Assembly (NCBI RefSeq): GCF_913063105.1
Contig: NZ_CAJXYQ010000009.1
Coordinates: 97,772 to 161,771 of the forward strand
DNA length: 64,000 nucleotides
Source of the DNA: an uncultured Draconibacterium sp.
GTDB taxonomy: Bacteria; Bacteroidota; Bacteroidia; Bacteroidales; Prolixibacteraceae
Direction of reading: 5' to 3'
The notes beneath the pieces are model-generated. The model was not told the origin of the DNA. It was given only the letters and a program-made list of their open reading frames with translations, and ran no database searches. Made by a program: the position numbers and the translations under genes. Shown piece after piece: positions 1 to 8,290 of the stretch. Numbering within the stretch: position 1 is the first letter of the stretch; each line of letters begins with the position of its first letter.

Positions 1-421
1 AAGGCAGGTCTTTAAAGTACCAGGCTAAGGCGTTTACAAGTGTTCCGGTGTAATTGCCATGCCCGGGGTGTACTACCAGGCCTGGAGGTTTATTGATTAC
101 AATTAACTGGTCGTCTTCGTAAACAATATTTAAGGGAATATCTTCAGGTATAATTTTTAACTCCCTGCGCGGAAAGTCCATTACAATTATAATTTCTTCT
201 CCGGGTTTTACTTTATAGTTGGGCTTTACGGCATTCCCGTCTACCAGAATATTTCCGGCATCGGCAGCGGCCTGAATACGGCTTCGTGAAGCGTTTTCAA
301 TTCGGTTGGAAAGAAATTTGTCAATCCGAAGTGGCGATTGCCCGGGATCTACCGATAAGCGGTAGTGTTCATACAAACCACCTTCTTCCAGTTCGTCATT
401 CTCCTGCGTGTAGTCTTCCAT
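1..421 (-). CDS. RluD-family 23S rRNA pseudouridine synthase (5' part only)
   Basis: The first 140 codons of a gene that runs off the left edge of the window. The product would isomerise uridines in 23S rRNA. An S4 RNA-binding domain is visible at about residues 28-75 (LRIDKFLSNRI, SRSRIQ, ILVDGNAVK), followed by the start of the catalytic domain with NKPPGLVVHPGHGN and GTLVNALAWY, which is typical of RluA/RluD proteins. The catalytic Asp motif lies beyond the edge and cannot be checked. The ATG sits 4 bp downstream of the stop of the PASTA protein gene, so the two are probably cotranscribed. RluC and RluD types cannot be separated from this part. Confidence 0.9.
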   Translation of the reverse strand, partial: MEDYTQENDELEEGGLYEHYRLSVDPGQSPLRIDKFLSNRIENASRSRIQAAADAGNILVDGNAVKPNYKVKPGEEIIIVMDFPRRELKIIPEDIPLNIVYEDDQLIVINKPPGLVVHPGHGNYTGTLVNALAWYFKDLP

Positions 422-425
422 GGTG

Positions 426-1232
426 TTATAAATTTCTTTCGTAGGCTTTGTTTATTTTTTCTTCATCGGTGGTTAACCAAATATCAACCGACGAACCTGT
501 TTCAATTTGTTTGGTAAATTTCGGGTTTGGCAGTTGTTTCCATATTTTTGCACTTAACGAGTCTTCCGCTGTTTCTAATGTTTTATCGAAAATTATTGCA
601 CCGGTATTCAGTAATGCATCGGTAAGTGTTGATTGTGCTTCCTGCAGTGTAAAACCGGTAAGGTCGGGTAGTGCGGTTTTCATATTTCCCTGGCTGCGTC
701 CAATAACCAGGTCGAGGTTGGTGCCTTTAATAATTTTTTTCCCTTCAGTTACCTCAACCGAATCTTGCATAACTTTTAATACCAGGTCGTTGTACTCTGA
801 TGGTTGGTAGTAAATATTTTCAACCTGTGAGCCAAGTGCCTGAATAAGCACCTGCGCCTGCCGGAAAGAAATATCGGTTAATCGCGGCAGGATGACCTTT
901 TCTGGTTCAAGCGAATTTATTGTAAGCCTGATCACCCGGTTTTCTTTAACTCGTGAGTTGGCAAGTGGCAGCTGGTCGACAATTGTTCCGGGGGCAAAGT
1001 TTTTGTTGTAAACCGAATCGATTACCTCAACTCTAAGCTTGTTGGCCCGGGCACTCATGCTTGCCTCCTCGAGGTTTAAGCCTGTTAATGCCGGAACGGG
1101 GTATGAAATGCCGTGTTTGGTATAAAACATTAAGCTTTTTAATGTTACAAACAGCACAATGGCTACCAGCACAATGGCAACAAAAAAGTGTTTGATAAAA
1201 GTACGGCTAGTGATAAATTTTCCTAAACTCAT
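426..1232 (-). CDS. membrane-anchored PASTA domain protein
   Basis: A 268-residue protein with a short cytoplasmic N-terminus, one membrane helix at about residues 12-35, and three PASTA repeats in the periplasm (about 42-107, 111-180 and 184-258, each opening with a P-x-L-T-[GD] type turn). PASTA repeats bind peptidoglycan or beta-lactam-like ligands in Ser/Thr kinases and penicillin-binding proteins. Here no kinase or transpeptidase domain is attached, so the protein is likely an envelope scaffold or sensor (inference). It lies directly upstream of the rluD-like gene with a 4-bp gap, a pairing I recall from other Bacteroidota. The specific role is unknown. Confidence 0.85.
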   Translation of the reverse strand: MSLGKFITSRTFIKHFFVAIVLVAIVLFVTLKSLMFYTKHGISYPVPALTGLNLEEASMSARANKLRVEVIDSVYNKNFAPGTIVDQLPLANSRVKENRVIRLTINSLEPEKVILPRLTDISFRQAQVLIQALGSQVENIYYQPSEYNDLVLKVMQDSVEVTEGKKIIKGTNLDLVIGRSQGNMKTALPDLTGFTLQEAQSTLTDALLNTGAIIFDKTLETAEDSLSAKIWKQLPNPKFTKQIETGSSVDIWLTTDEEKINKAYERNL

Positions 1233-1418
1233 AGCAGTTTTATGGTACTTATTAAAGAGAACAAAAATAAGTCAAAAAAAGTATGTTGAAAGGATTTTGG
1301 ACAGAAACAAACATCAAATAAGTGCAGAATGTGTGAAAGTTGACCTTTTCGACATTTTAAAATGGGATGGTAAGAATATTGGAGGTGGCGCACCTTTACA
1401 AGCATGTATAAACACGAA

Positions 1419-1445
1419 AAGGTAAAGAACTGAATTCTTTACCTT
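1419..1445 (-). terminator. hairpin terminator downstream of rpmH
   Basis: An 11-bp perfect inverted repeat (AAGGTAAAGAA and its complement) with a 5-nt loop begins 28 bp after the rpmH stop. On the minus strand it is followed by TTTTCG, so it fits a weak intrinsic terminator ending the rpmH transcript before the PASTA gene. Confidence 0.6.
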
Positions 1446-1472
1446 CCCGCAAAATATACTAAGATCTTTTAA

Positions 1473-1631
1473 TTATCTTTTATGTCTTGGCTCGTCTGAA
1501 ACGCTCAGTTTTTTTCTGCCTTTTGCTCTACGGGCTTTAATTACTTTACGACCATTAGCTGTCGACATTCTCTCTCTAAAGCCGTGCTTATTCTTTCTTT
1601 TTCTATTTGATGGTTGAAATGTACGTTTCAT
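1473..1631 (-). CDS. rpmH: 50S ribosomal protein L34
   Basis: A 52-residue, very basic protein beginning [18 protein letters not shown] and carrying the L34 signature [19 protein letters not shown]. It is a structural protein of the large ribosomal subunit. The length is slightly above the usual 44-47 residues because of a C-terminal tail (SDEPRHKR). A near-perfect promoter lies 44-74 bp upstream and a hairpin follows the stop, so it is probably transcribed alone. The usual dnaA/rnpA neighbours are not present. Confidence 0.95.
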   Translation of the reverse strand: MKRTFQPSNRKRKNKHGFRERMSTANGRKVIKARRAKGRKKLSVSDEPRHKR

Positions 1632-1674
1632 TTCTATAAAGTTTTACTTGTTTCTATTCAGAATTTTCGGACTG

Positions 1675-1705
1675 CAAAAATAGTTCTTTTTTTATTTCTT
1701 CCAAA
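1675..1705 (-). promoter_or_regulatory. Bacteroidota-type promoter of rpmH
   Basis: On the minus strand the sequence reads TTTG, 19 nt, TATTTTTG, matching the Bacteroidota consensus (TTTG-N19-TAnnTTTG) in both boxes and spacing. The predicted start of transcription is about 35-40 nt before the rpmH ATG. Confidence 0.7.
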
Positions 1706-1818
1706 AACTTCAGTGTTTTTTTATTTAAAATCCCGCTTTTTGTTTTGTTTCTTAAAATCAGTTGTTTATCTGTTTTTGCAAAATCATTTTTTGCCTGATT
1801 GCAGGTGTTTACTTAAAA

Positions 1819-2526
1819 TCAGTTTTCTTTTTTTACTGAAAAGCGGAACCCAATACCGTGCAGGTTGGTAATTTTTACCGAAGGGTCGGCTTTAAAGTAT
1901 TTTCGTAAACGCGAGATAAACACATCGAGGCTGCGTCCCAGGAAATAATCGTCTGATCCCCATACTTTTTCAAGTATTTCGTTTCGGCTGAGTACTTTGT
2001 TTGTGTTTTTTGCAAAAAAACGGATAAGCTCTGCCTCTTTCAATGTAAGGCTGCGTGTTTCGCCGTTCAGTGTTAACGAAAGATCGTCGAAATGAAAATC
2101 GAAGTTTCCAATTTTTATTACAGCGGCCGATGTGTCGTTAACAGGTTGCGACTGACTGCGTTTAAGAAATATTTTAATTTTCAGCAGCAGTTCTTCCATG
2201 CTAAAAGGCTTGGGGATATAGTCGTCGCCACCAATGGTTAAACCTGTAATTTTATCTTCCGTCATGCTGCGGGCGGTTAGAAAAATTATGGGAGTTTGTT
2301 CGTCGGTTTTGCGTATGGTTTCTGCAACCTGGAAGCCATCAATTTTCGGAAGCATCACATCTAAAACAATTAAATCGAATTGATTTTCCTTAAAAAGCGA
2401 GAGGGCCATTTCTCCGTCGGATGCAACTTTAACATCGTAATTGTTTTCCGTTAAATTGTCTTTTACAATAAAGCTTAGTGCCTCGTCGTCTTCAACCAAT
2501 AATATTTTAAATGCGTCTTCTTTCAT
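1819..2526 (-). CDS. rprY: OmpR/PhoB-family response regulator (RprY-like)
   Basis: A 235-residue two-domain regulator. The receiver domain (about 1-120) has the acidic pair in LLVEDDE, the phosphoacceptor Asp56 in VLDVMLPKIDGF, the Thr of FLTARS and the Lys of IPKPFSMEE. The C-terminal winged helix (about 135-233) has the LTLKEAELIRFF and RSLDVFISRLRKYF signatures of the OmpR family. It sits 3 bp after the stop of the histidine kinase gene, so the pair is an operon. The name rests on the resemblance of the pair to Bacteroides RprX/RprY; the regulon is not evident here. Confidence 0.85.
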   Translation of the reverse strand: MKEDAFKILLVEDDEALSFIVKDNLTENNYDVKVASDGEMALSLFKENQFDLIVLDVMLPKIDGFQVAETIRKTDEQTPIIFLTARSMTEDKITGLTIGGDDYIPKPFSMEELLLKIKIFLKRSQSQPVNDTSAAVIKIGNFDFHFDDLSLTLNGETRSLTLKEAELIRFFAKNTNKVLSRNEILEKVWGSDDYFLGRSLDVFISRLRKYFKADPSVKITNLHGIGFRFSVKKEN

Positions 2527-2529
2527 GGT

Positions 2530-3795
2530 TTATTTCGGAATGGTTAAACAAAAAATACTTCCTCCTTTGGGATTTTCAAGAACTTTTATTTTCCAGTTAT
2601 GGGTTTTTACAATTTTAAATACATAGTCGAGGCCAAGTCCAAATCCTTTTACATTATGCACGTTTCCGGTTGGTATTCGGTAAAACTTTTTAAATATCCT
2701 TTTGCGATGTTCCTTCGGAATTCCAATGCCATTATCAATAAAACTTAACTCAATAAGCGCCGGCTTTTCTAATAATTCGATTTTTATCACAGGGCTATTC
2801 TCGCAATATTTTGCAGCATTTTCAAGAATGTTGGAAACCAGGTTGGCAAAATGAAATCGGTCGGCCATAATCTCATAATCAGCTTGCTGGCCTGTCAGTT
2901 GAACTTGTGCATTTTGCCCTGCTTTTGATCGTTGAAACTGTTCACATGCATCCTGTAAAAACTGGTTTAGATTTATTTCCTCAAGATTTAAATGGATGCG
3001 ACTTTTTTCTATAGATGCCAGGTTTAGCACTTTCTCCACATTTTTCGAAAGACGGTTGGTTTGTTCTTGAATAATGCGTGTGTAATTAAAAAGCCGTTCG
3101 GGCGATTTTAATATATTTTCATCGTTAATAACCGTAGCCGCCAGTGCAATTGACGATATGGGAGTTTTTAATTCGTGCGTAAGATTATTGATAAAATTTT
3201 TCTGAATTTCGGAGAGTTGGCGCTGACGAATAATGACCCATAAAGTGTATCCGAAAAAGAAGATGACCAGGGTTAATAAAGCCGTTAAAAAGTACCAGAT
3301 AGACAGTTGCGAGAAAAAATACGATGAGCGGTTGGGAAAGTGTAAGCCAAAATAATTGGAGTAATTCTCGTTTAAAGGGAATGAATAGGTTGACAACTCC
3401 TCGTTATCATCTATGCGTACCATTGTTGTTTCGTCCATCTGTTCCTGCCCGGGATTGTAAATGGCAAATTCAAAATCGGAATAAATGTCGTGCCGTTTAA
3501 ATTGGGTAATCAGGTTTTGTTTTAAAAGATCTTTATCGATAGCTACGCCCACATTAACCAGGTAAGTGTTGTTCGAGATTACCTCAACCGGGGTAATGCT
3601 GTCGAAATTTTCGGTGGTTCCGGTGGCCAGCATCACCTGCCAGGCAACCTCTTTTAATGCCACGCTGGCGCTCTCCTGAAATTGTTTCTCTGAAAGGTTA
3701 TACGAACTGCGTATAAACGCAAATTGCACCAGAAATACGCCAACAACAGATACAGTTGCCAGCATTATTATGTATTTAAGCGCTTTACCTTTCAT
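2530..3795 (-). CDS. rprX: sensor histidine kinase (RprX-like)
   Basis: A 421-residue membrane kinase. Two membrane helices (about 9-28 and 165-190) bracket a periplasmic sensor of about 135 residues. No HAMP domain is evident. The dimerisation/phosphoacceptor helix carries His207 in NLTHELKTPISS, followed by an HATPase_c domain with N-box (NLVSNILENAAKYC), G1 (DNGIGIP) and G2 (GFGLGL) motifs. It would phosphorylate the response regulator encoded 3 bp downstream. The periplasmic part shows no recognisable ligand domain, so the signal is unknown. Confidence 0.87.
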   Translation of the reverse strand: MKGKALKYIIMLATVSVVGVFLVQFAFIRSSYNLSEKQFQESASVALKEVAWQVMLATGTTENFDSITPVEVISNNTYLVNVGVAIDKDLLKQNLITQFKRHDIYSDFEFAIYNPGQEQMDETTMVRIDDNEELSTYSFPLNENYSNYFGLHFPNRSSYFFSQLSIWYFLTALLTLVIFFFGYTLWVIIRQRQLSEIQKNFINNLTHELKTPISSIALAATVINDENILKSPERLFNYTRIIQEQTNRLSKNVEKVLNLASIEKSRIHLNLEEINLNQFLQDACEQFQRSKAGQNAQVQLTGQQADYEIMADRFHFANLVSNILENAAKYCENSPVIKIELLEKPALIELSFIDNGIGIPKEHRKRIFKKFYRIPTGNVHNVKGFGLGLDYVFKIVKTHNWKIKVLENPKGGSIFCLTIPK

Positions 3796-3906
3796 TTAAC
3801 ATTACTTTAGCCACGAAACTACATATTTTTTTATTTGTCGCCTGTAGTTAACAACTCATTAACAAAATATTGCATTCGGTTAACAGCACCTATACCGAAG
3901 CATTTT

Positions 3907-3914
3907 TACATTTG
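3907..3914 (+). promoter_or_regulatory. -7 box candidate for the DUF1573 gene
   Basis: TACATTTG fits TAnnTTTG in the 280-bp spacer between two divergent transcription units, about 165 bp before the ATG at 4078. No convincing -33 element is seen at the right distance, so only the -7 box is claimed. Confidence 0.35.
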
Positions 3915-4077
3915 TTTCAGATTATTCTCAACAAACAAATTTAATGAATATATTATGAAACGAACTTGAACTTATTTAATCATAGCTACACAAACAAGAA
4001 TGATTAAAAAGGTTTATGTGAGTTCCTGAATGTCTTCAAACTTATTGAACATTCAGAAATCAAAAAATTTTAAAAAG

Positions 4078-5175
4078 ATGAAACGAATTTTACAATTATT
4101 GGCCGTATTTTCATTGGTTGTTGCTTTTCATTCAGCAATGGCTCAGGGAAGTGCAAAAATTGTGTTTGAAGAACAAACCCACGACTTTGGAAATTTCAAA
4201 GAATCAGATGGTGTTCAAACCACATCTTTTTCGTTTACCAACAATGGAGAGGCTCCATTGGTACTCTCGAATGTACGTGCATCATGCGGTTGTACCACTC
4301 CGAAATGGACCCGCGAGCCAGTTGCTCCCGGACAAAAAGGAAGTATTGATGTAAGTTATAATCCTAAAAACCGCCCGGGCTCGTTTAACAAATCGGTAAC
4401 GGTTAGCTCAAACGCCGAAAACCGCACTGTTGTTTTACGCATCACCGGGAAAGTTGAACCACGCGAAAAGACCCTGGCAGAAAAGTATCCGCGAAAAATT
4501 GGTGCTTTACGGGTAAAATCAAACTACCTCTCGTTTGCCAAAATAAAAATGGGCGAAGTGGTGACAAAAGAGCTGGAGCTGGTTAATGATACTGACAAAC
4601 CTGTTGAAGTGGGTTTCCGAACAGTGCCAAAACACCTTCAGGCTAAAGTTGAACCAGAAACTATTCCTGCAAACGGTACAGGTAAACTTATTGTAACTTA
4701 CGATTCTGATGCCGCCAATACTTTTGGTTTTGCTTCGCACCGTATATACCTGTCGCTTGATGGTAGCAACGATTACAAAAGCTCGGTAGGTGTTAGTGCA
4801 ACAATTGAAGAGGATTTCTCTCACTTAACTCCTGAAGAGCTGGCAAATGCGCCGGTTGCTAATTTTAATGAAAAATCGGTTGATTTTGGAGAAATGAAAC
4901 AAGGCGATAAAAAAGATCATACCTTTACCTTAACCAACGATGGTAAAACAGATTTAATTATCCGCAGAGTGCGTTCTTCTTGCGGATGTACTGCCGTGGC
5001 ACCTTCGAAAAAGGTTATTGCTGCAGGCGAAACCGCACCTATAAAGGTAACTTTCGACTCGCGCGGAAAGCGTGGCCGCCAAAGCAAATCAATTACTGTA
5101 ATTACCAACGACCCGAAAACACCAACTTCAACACTCCGAATTTCGAGCAATGTTGTTGTGCAAAGTGCAAGCTAA
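4078..5175 (+). CDS. exported protein with two DUF1573 domains
   Basis: A 365-residue secreted or periplasmic protein. The ATG at 4078 is chosen over an in-frame ATG at 4030 because it gives a clean signal peptide (MKRILQLLAVFSLVVAFHSA, then MAQG). Two DUF1573 domains, near the N- and C-termini, each contain a SCGCT motif in the context R-[AS]-S-C-G-C-T and an Ig-like beta-sandwich pattern. A third Ig-like domain without the CGC motif lies between them. DUF1573 is widespread in Bacteroidota and of unknown function; the fold suggests an adhesive or scaffolding role in the envelope (inference). A hairpin terminator follows. Confidence 0.85.
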   Translation: MKRILQLLAVFSLVVAFHSAMAQGSAKIVFEEQTHDFGNFKESDGVQTTSFSFTNNGEAPLVLSNVRASCGCTTPKWTREPVAPGQKGSIDVSYNPKNRPGSFNKSVTVSSNAENRTVVLRITGKVEPREKTLAEKYPRKIGALRVKSNYLSFAKIKMGEVVTKELELVNDTDKPVEVGFRTVPKHLQAKVEPETIPANGTGKLIVTYDSDAANTFGFASHRIYLSLDGSNDYKSSVGVSATIEEDFSHLTPEELANAPVANFNEKSVDFGEMKQGDKKDHTFTLTNDGKTDLIIRRVRSSCGCTAVAPSKKVIAAGETAPIKVTFDSRGKRGRQSKSITVITNDPKTPTSTLRISSNVVVQSAS

Positions 5176-5200
5176 GTTTATTTAAAGTCAATAATACAAG

Positions 5201-5237
5201 AGGTGTTGCAGGTTTAACTTGCAGCACCTTCTTTTTT
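5201..5237 (+). terminator. intrinsic terminator after the DUF1573 gene
   Basis: A 10-bp stem (AGGTGTTGCA with TGCAGCACCT, one G-U pair) is followed by TCTTTTTTG, 25 bp after the stop codon. The upstream element of the meaB promoter overlaps its 3' arm. Confidence 0.8.
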
Positions 5238-5249
5238 GCTGTACTTTTG
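5219..5249 (+). promoter_or_regulatory. promoter of meaB
   Basis: TTG, 20 nt, TACTTTTG fits the Bacteroidota consensus. The -7 box ends 19 bp before the meaB ATG, giving a very short leader. Confidence 0.55.
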
Positions 5250-5268
5250 AGCGATAAAATTTACCCTA

Positions 5269-6381
5269 ATGTCAGAAACAGATAAGCACCATATCGAAAA
5301 CGATCCTCAGTTTAAAGGTCTGAATGTAAACTCCGGAGTTGAGCAACCCGAAACGGTAAACAACGACTCGGTAAAGCGCTTTTTACAGAAAAAACGAAAA
5401 CTGCTTCCGGTTGAAGAATATGTAAATGGTATTTTGAAAGGCGACATTACGCTGCTAAGTAAAGCGGTTACGCTGGTGGAGAGCTCAAAAGCCGAACATC
5501 AGCAACTGGCGCAGCAGATTATAAAAGCCTGTCTTCCGCACAGTGGAAATTCCGTGCGGGTAGGAATTACAGGGGTGCCTGGAGTAGGTAAGAGTACATT
5601 TATTGAAGCACTTGGAAAGCTGCTTACCAGCCGCGGTGAAAAATTAGCCGTATTGGCTATCGATCCGAGTAGCGAACGAACAAAGGGAAGTATTTTGGGT
5701 GATAAAACCCGGATGGAAGAGTTGGCCAGCGATAAACTGGCGTACATTCGTCCAAGTCCGTCGGCAGGGTCGCTTGGTGGAGTAGCACGAAAAACGCGCG
5801 AAACCATAATCTTGTGTGAAGCAGCAGGGTATACCAATATTTTTATTGAAACGGTGGGAGTTGGACAAAGCGAAACAGCAGTGCACTCCATGACCGATTT
5901 TTTCCTTTTATTAATGCTTGCAGGCGCCGGCGACGAGCTTCAGGGGATAAAACGCGGCATAATGGAGATGGCCGACCTTATTGCCATTAATAAAGCCGAT
6001 GGTAACAATGTGGAAAAAGCAGAAATGGCAAAAGTGCAGTATAAAAATGCCATTCACCTGTTTCCAAAAAAAGATTCAGACTGGGAGCCTAATGTGCTAA
6101 GCTGTTCAGCCTACAATAAAGTGGGAATTGAGGATATTTGGGGGCAGATTGAAAACTATAAAAAGCTCACAAAGGGCAACGGTTACTTTTTCAGGAAAAG
6201 AAATGAACAAGCTACCTACTGGATGCATGAAACCATTCAGGAACAATTAAAACGGAATTTCTACGACCATCCGGAAATTAAAGCCCAGTTACAGGTGCTG
6301 GAAAATTATGTGCTTGCCGACAAAATGAGCTCCTTTGTTGCTGCCGGAGAATTACTTGACAGGTATTCGAAATTAAAATAA
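5269..6381 (+). CDS. meaB: MeaB/ArgK-type GTPase, chaperone of methylmalonyl-CoA mutase
   Basis: A 370-residue G3E-type P-loop GTPase. It has Walker A (GVPGVGKSTF), the MeaB signature DPSSERTKGSILGDKTRM, ETVGVGQSE, and the base-recognition motif INKADG. Such proteins gate cobalamin loading and protect methylmalonyl-CoA mutase from inactivation. The mutase genes (mutA/mutB) are not in the window, so the partner is encoded elsewhere. The N-terminus is about 40 residues longer than the core family and polar in composition. It is flanked by its own promoter and a hairpin, suggesting a monocistronic transcript. Confidence 0.92.
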   Translation: MSETDKHHIENDPQFKGLNVNSGVEQPETVNNDSVKRFLQKKRKLLPVEEYVNGILKGDITLLSKAVTLVESSKAEHQQLAQQIIKACLPHSGNSVRVGITGVPGVGKSTFIEALGKLLTSRGEKLAVLAIDPSSERTKGSILGDKTRMEELASDKLAYIRPSPSAGSLGGVARKTRETIILCEAAGYTNIFIETVGVGQSETAVHSMTDFFLLLMLAGAGDELQGIKRGIMEMADLIAINKADGNNVEKAEMAKVQYKNAIHLFPKKDSDWEPNVLSCSAYNKVGIEDIWGQIENYKKLTKGNGYFFRKRNEQATYWMHETIQEQLKRNFYDHPEIKAQLQVLENYVLADKMSSFVAAGELLDRYSKLK

Positions 6382-6393
6382 GTCAACACATTT

Positions 6394-6425
6394 AAACCCG
6401 ATGTTTTGGTTGTTCCGGGTTTTGT
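6394..6425 (+). terminator. hairpin after meaB
   Basis: The 7-bp stem AAACCCG/CGGGTTT with a 15-nt loop is followed by a short T-stretch, 12 bp after the meaB stop. It is a plausible but weak intrinsic terminator. Confidence 0.5.
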
Positions 6426-6648
6426 CGAACTAAAGCCTGTTCAAAACAATCGTCTTCCTTGGGTAAAGAAGCATTACGTTTCAATTAAAAAGTGGCAATT
6501 GGCTGATTGTTGAATTTCACGGGTAATCCGGCAAACTTTCCTGTTTTACATCTTTTAAAAGCTTTTGAAAAGAAGTAAATTTGTAAGAACCTTTCTGATT
6601 GTGAGGTGTTACTTACATAAATCAAATATCAATAAATTTTAAAAAATA

Positions 6649-8040
6649 ATGAATTACGATGTTATAGTTATAGGTAGCGGCCCCGGTGGATATGTTACAG
6701 CAATTCGCGCTGCACAACTGGGGTTTAAAGTTGCTGTTGTTGAAAAGGAAAATCTTGGAGGAATTTGTTTGAACTGGGGGTGTATTCCCACCAAGTCGTT
6801 ACTAAAAAGTGCACAGGCTTTTGAATATGCCGCACATGCTGCTGATTATGGAGTAACTATTGAAGGAGAAGTAAAACCTGATTTTGAAGCAATGGTGAAG
6901 CGAAGCAGAAATGTAGCTGATGGCATGAGCAAGGGGATTCAGTTTTTATTCAAGAAAAATAAAGTAGAATCGATATTTGGCTGGGGAAAACTTACAGCTA
7001 AAAATACGGTTGAGGTTACCGCCGAAAATGGAAAAAAGACTTCGTATACGGCAAAACATATTATTCTGGCTACCGGAGCACGTTCGCGCGAGCTGCCTAA
7101 TTTGCCACAAGATGGTGAAAAAATTATTGGCTACCGAAAAGCATTAACCCTTGAAAAACAACCTAAAAGTATGGTGGTTGTTGGATCTGGAGCTATTGGC
7201 AGCGAATTTGCCTACTTTTACCATACCATTGGCACAGCAGTTACGCTTGTTGAGTTTATGCCAACCCTGGTGCCAAACGAAGATGCTGACGTGGCAAAAC
7301 AACTGGAGCGCAACTTCAAAAAATCAAAAATGAAAGTGATGACCAGTTCGTCGGTTGAAAGTGTTGATACATCGGGCGAAATATGTAAAGTTACAATCAA
7401 AACAAAAAAAGGAGAAGAGGTTGTTGAAGCAGATGTTGTACTGTCGGCTGTTGGAATTTCTCCAAATACTGATGGGATTGGTCTGGAAGAACTTGGTGTA
7501 ACCACCGAGAATGGCCGCGTAAAAGTTGATGAATATTACAAAACAAATGTTGAGGGGGTTTATGCCATTGGCGATATTGTTGACGGTCCGGCGCTGGCTC
7601 ACGTAGCTTCGGCTGAGGGAATAACTTGTATTGAAAAAATTGCAGGTTTAAATCCGGAGCCGGTTGACTATGGAAATATTCCGGGATGTACCTATACAAA
7701 CCCTGAAGTATCATCGGTAGGCTTAACAGAAGCTAAAGCAAAAGAAGCAGGCTACGAAATTAAAGTGGGTAAGTTCCCTTATTCGGCCAGCGGAAAAGCA
7801 AGTGCAGCAGGCCAGAAAGACGGTTTTGTTAAACTGGTTTTTGATGCCAAGTACGGAGAATTGCTTGGTGCACATATGATTGGCGGAAATGTGACCGAAA
7901 TGATTGCTGAACTGGTAGTAGCTAAAAAACTGGAAATTACCGGACACGAGCTGCTAAAAACCATTCATCCGCACCCAACCATGAGCGAAGCAGTAATGGA
8001 AGCTGCTGCTGCCGCCTATGATGAGGTTATTCATATTTAA
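6649..8040 (+). CDS. lpdA: dihydrolipoyl dehydrogenase
   Basis: A 463-residue flavoprotein disulfide oxidoreductase (E3 of 2-oxoacid dehydrogenase or glycine cleavage complexes). Motifs in order are the FAD dinucleotide fold GSGPGGYVTA, the redox-active disulfide in GGICLNWGCIPTKSLL, the NAD fold VVGSGAIGSEF, the second FAD motif VYAIGDIVDGPALAHVASAEG, and the C-terminal active-site HPHPTMSEA with its catalytic His. The length is standard. No E1, E2 or glycine cleavage genes flank it, and a terminator follows, so it is a stand-alone E3 that probably serves several complexes. The 267-bp upstream spacer holds a -7 candidate (TAAATTTG, 6576-6583). Confidence 0.95.
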   Translation: MNYDVIVIGSGPGGYVTAIRAAQLGFKVAVVEKENLGGICLNWGCIPTKSLLKSAQAFEYAAHAADYGVTIEGEVKPDFEAMVKRSRNVADGMSKGIQFLFKKNKVESIFGWGKLTAKNTVEVTAENGKKTSYTAKHIILATGARSRELPNLPQDGEKIIGYRKALTLEKQPKSMVVVGSGAIGSEFAYFYHTIGTAVTLVEFMPTLVPNEDADVAKQLERNFKKSKMKVMTSSSVESVDTSGEICKVTIKTKKGEEVVEADVVLSAVGISPNTDGIGLEELGVTTENGRVKVDEYYKTNVEGVYAIGDIVDGPALAHVASAEGITCIEKIAGLNPEPVDYGNIPGCTYTNPEVSSVGLTEAKAKEAGYEIKVGKFPYSASGKASAAGQKDGFVKLVFDAKYGELLGAHMIGGNVTEMIAELVVAKKLEITGHELLKTIHPHPTMSEAVMEAAAAAYDEVIHI

Positions 8041-8067
8041 ATAATAATTAAGTAATATAAAGTAAAG

Positions 8068-8097
8068 AACCCGAGGTGTTTAGCTTCGGGTTTTTTT
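8068..8097 (+). terminator. intrinsic terminator after lpdA
   Basis: The stem AACCCGA/TCGGGTT, extendable by a G-U and a G-C pair, is followed by TTTTTTTG, 27 bp after the lpdA stop. Confidence 0.85.
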
Positions 8098-8170
8098 GTG
8101 TGTTAAAAACCGAACAAACGACACTAATGTTCGAAACGTTTATAAAAAGCTGAAAATCAATTAGAAAGTT

Positions 8171-8199
8171 TTTGTATTTAAGAATAAATTTTAATTTTG
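8171..8199 (+). promoter_or_regulatory. promoter candidate of the FadL-like gene
   Basis: TTTG, 17 nt, TAATTTTG lies about 92 bp before the ATG at 8291. The -7 box is perfect and the spacing slightly short. Confidence 0.45.
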
Positions 8200-8290
8200 C
8201 CTGTCAGACATCAACTACAGAGACCGTATTATTTCTCAGAATTACTATTGTTAAATGAGGGAGATATTCTTTAATAAAAATTCGAAATAA

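Noticed and set aside
1614..1871. Plus-strand frame of 85 codons spanning the rpmH promoter region
   Set aside because: Phe/Leu-rich translation of A/T-rich spacer, overlapping rpmH and the end of rprY on the other strand.
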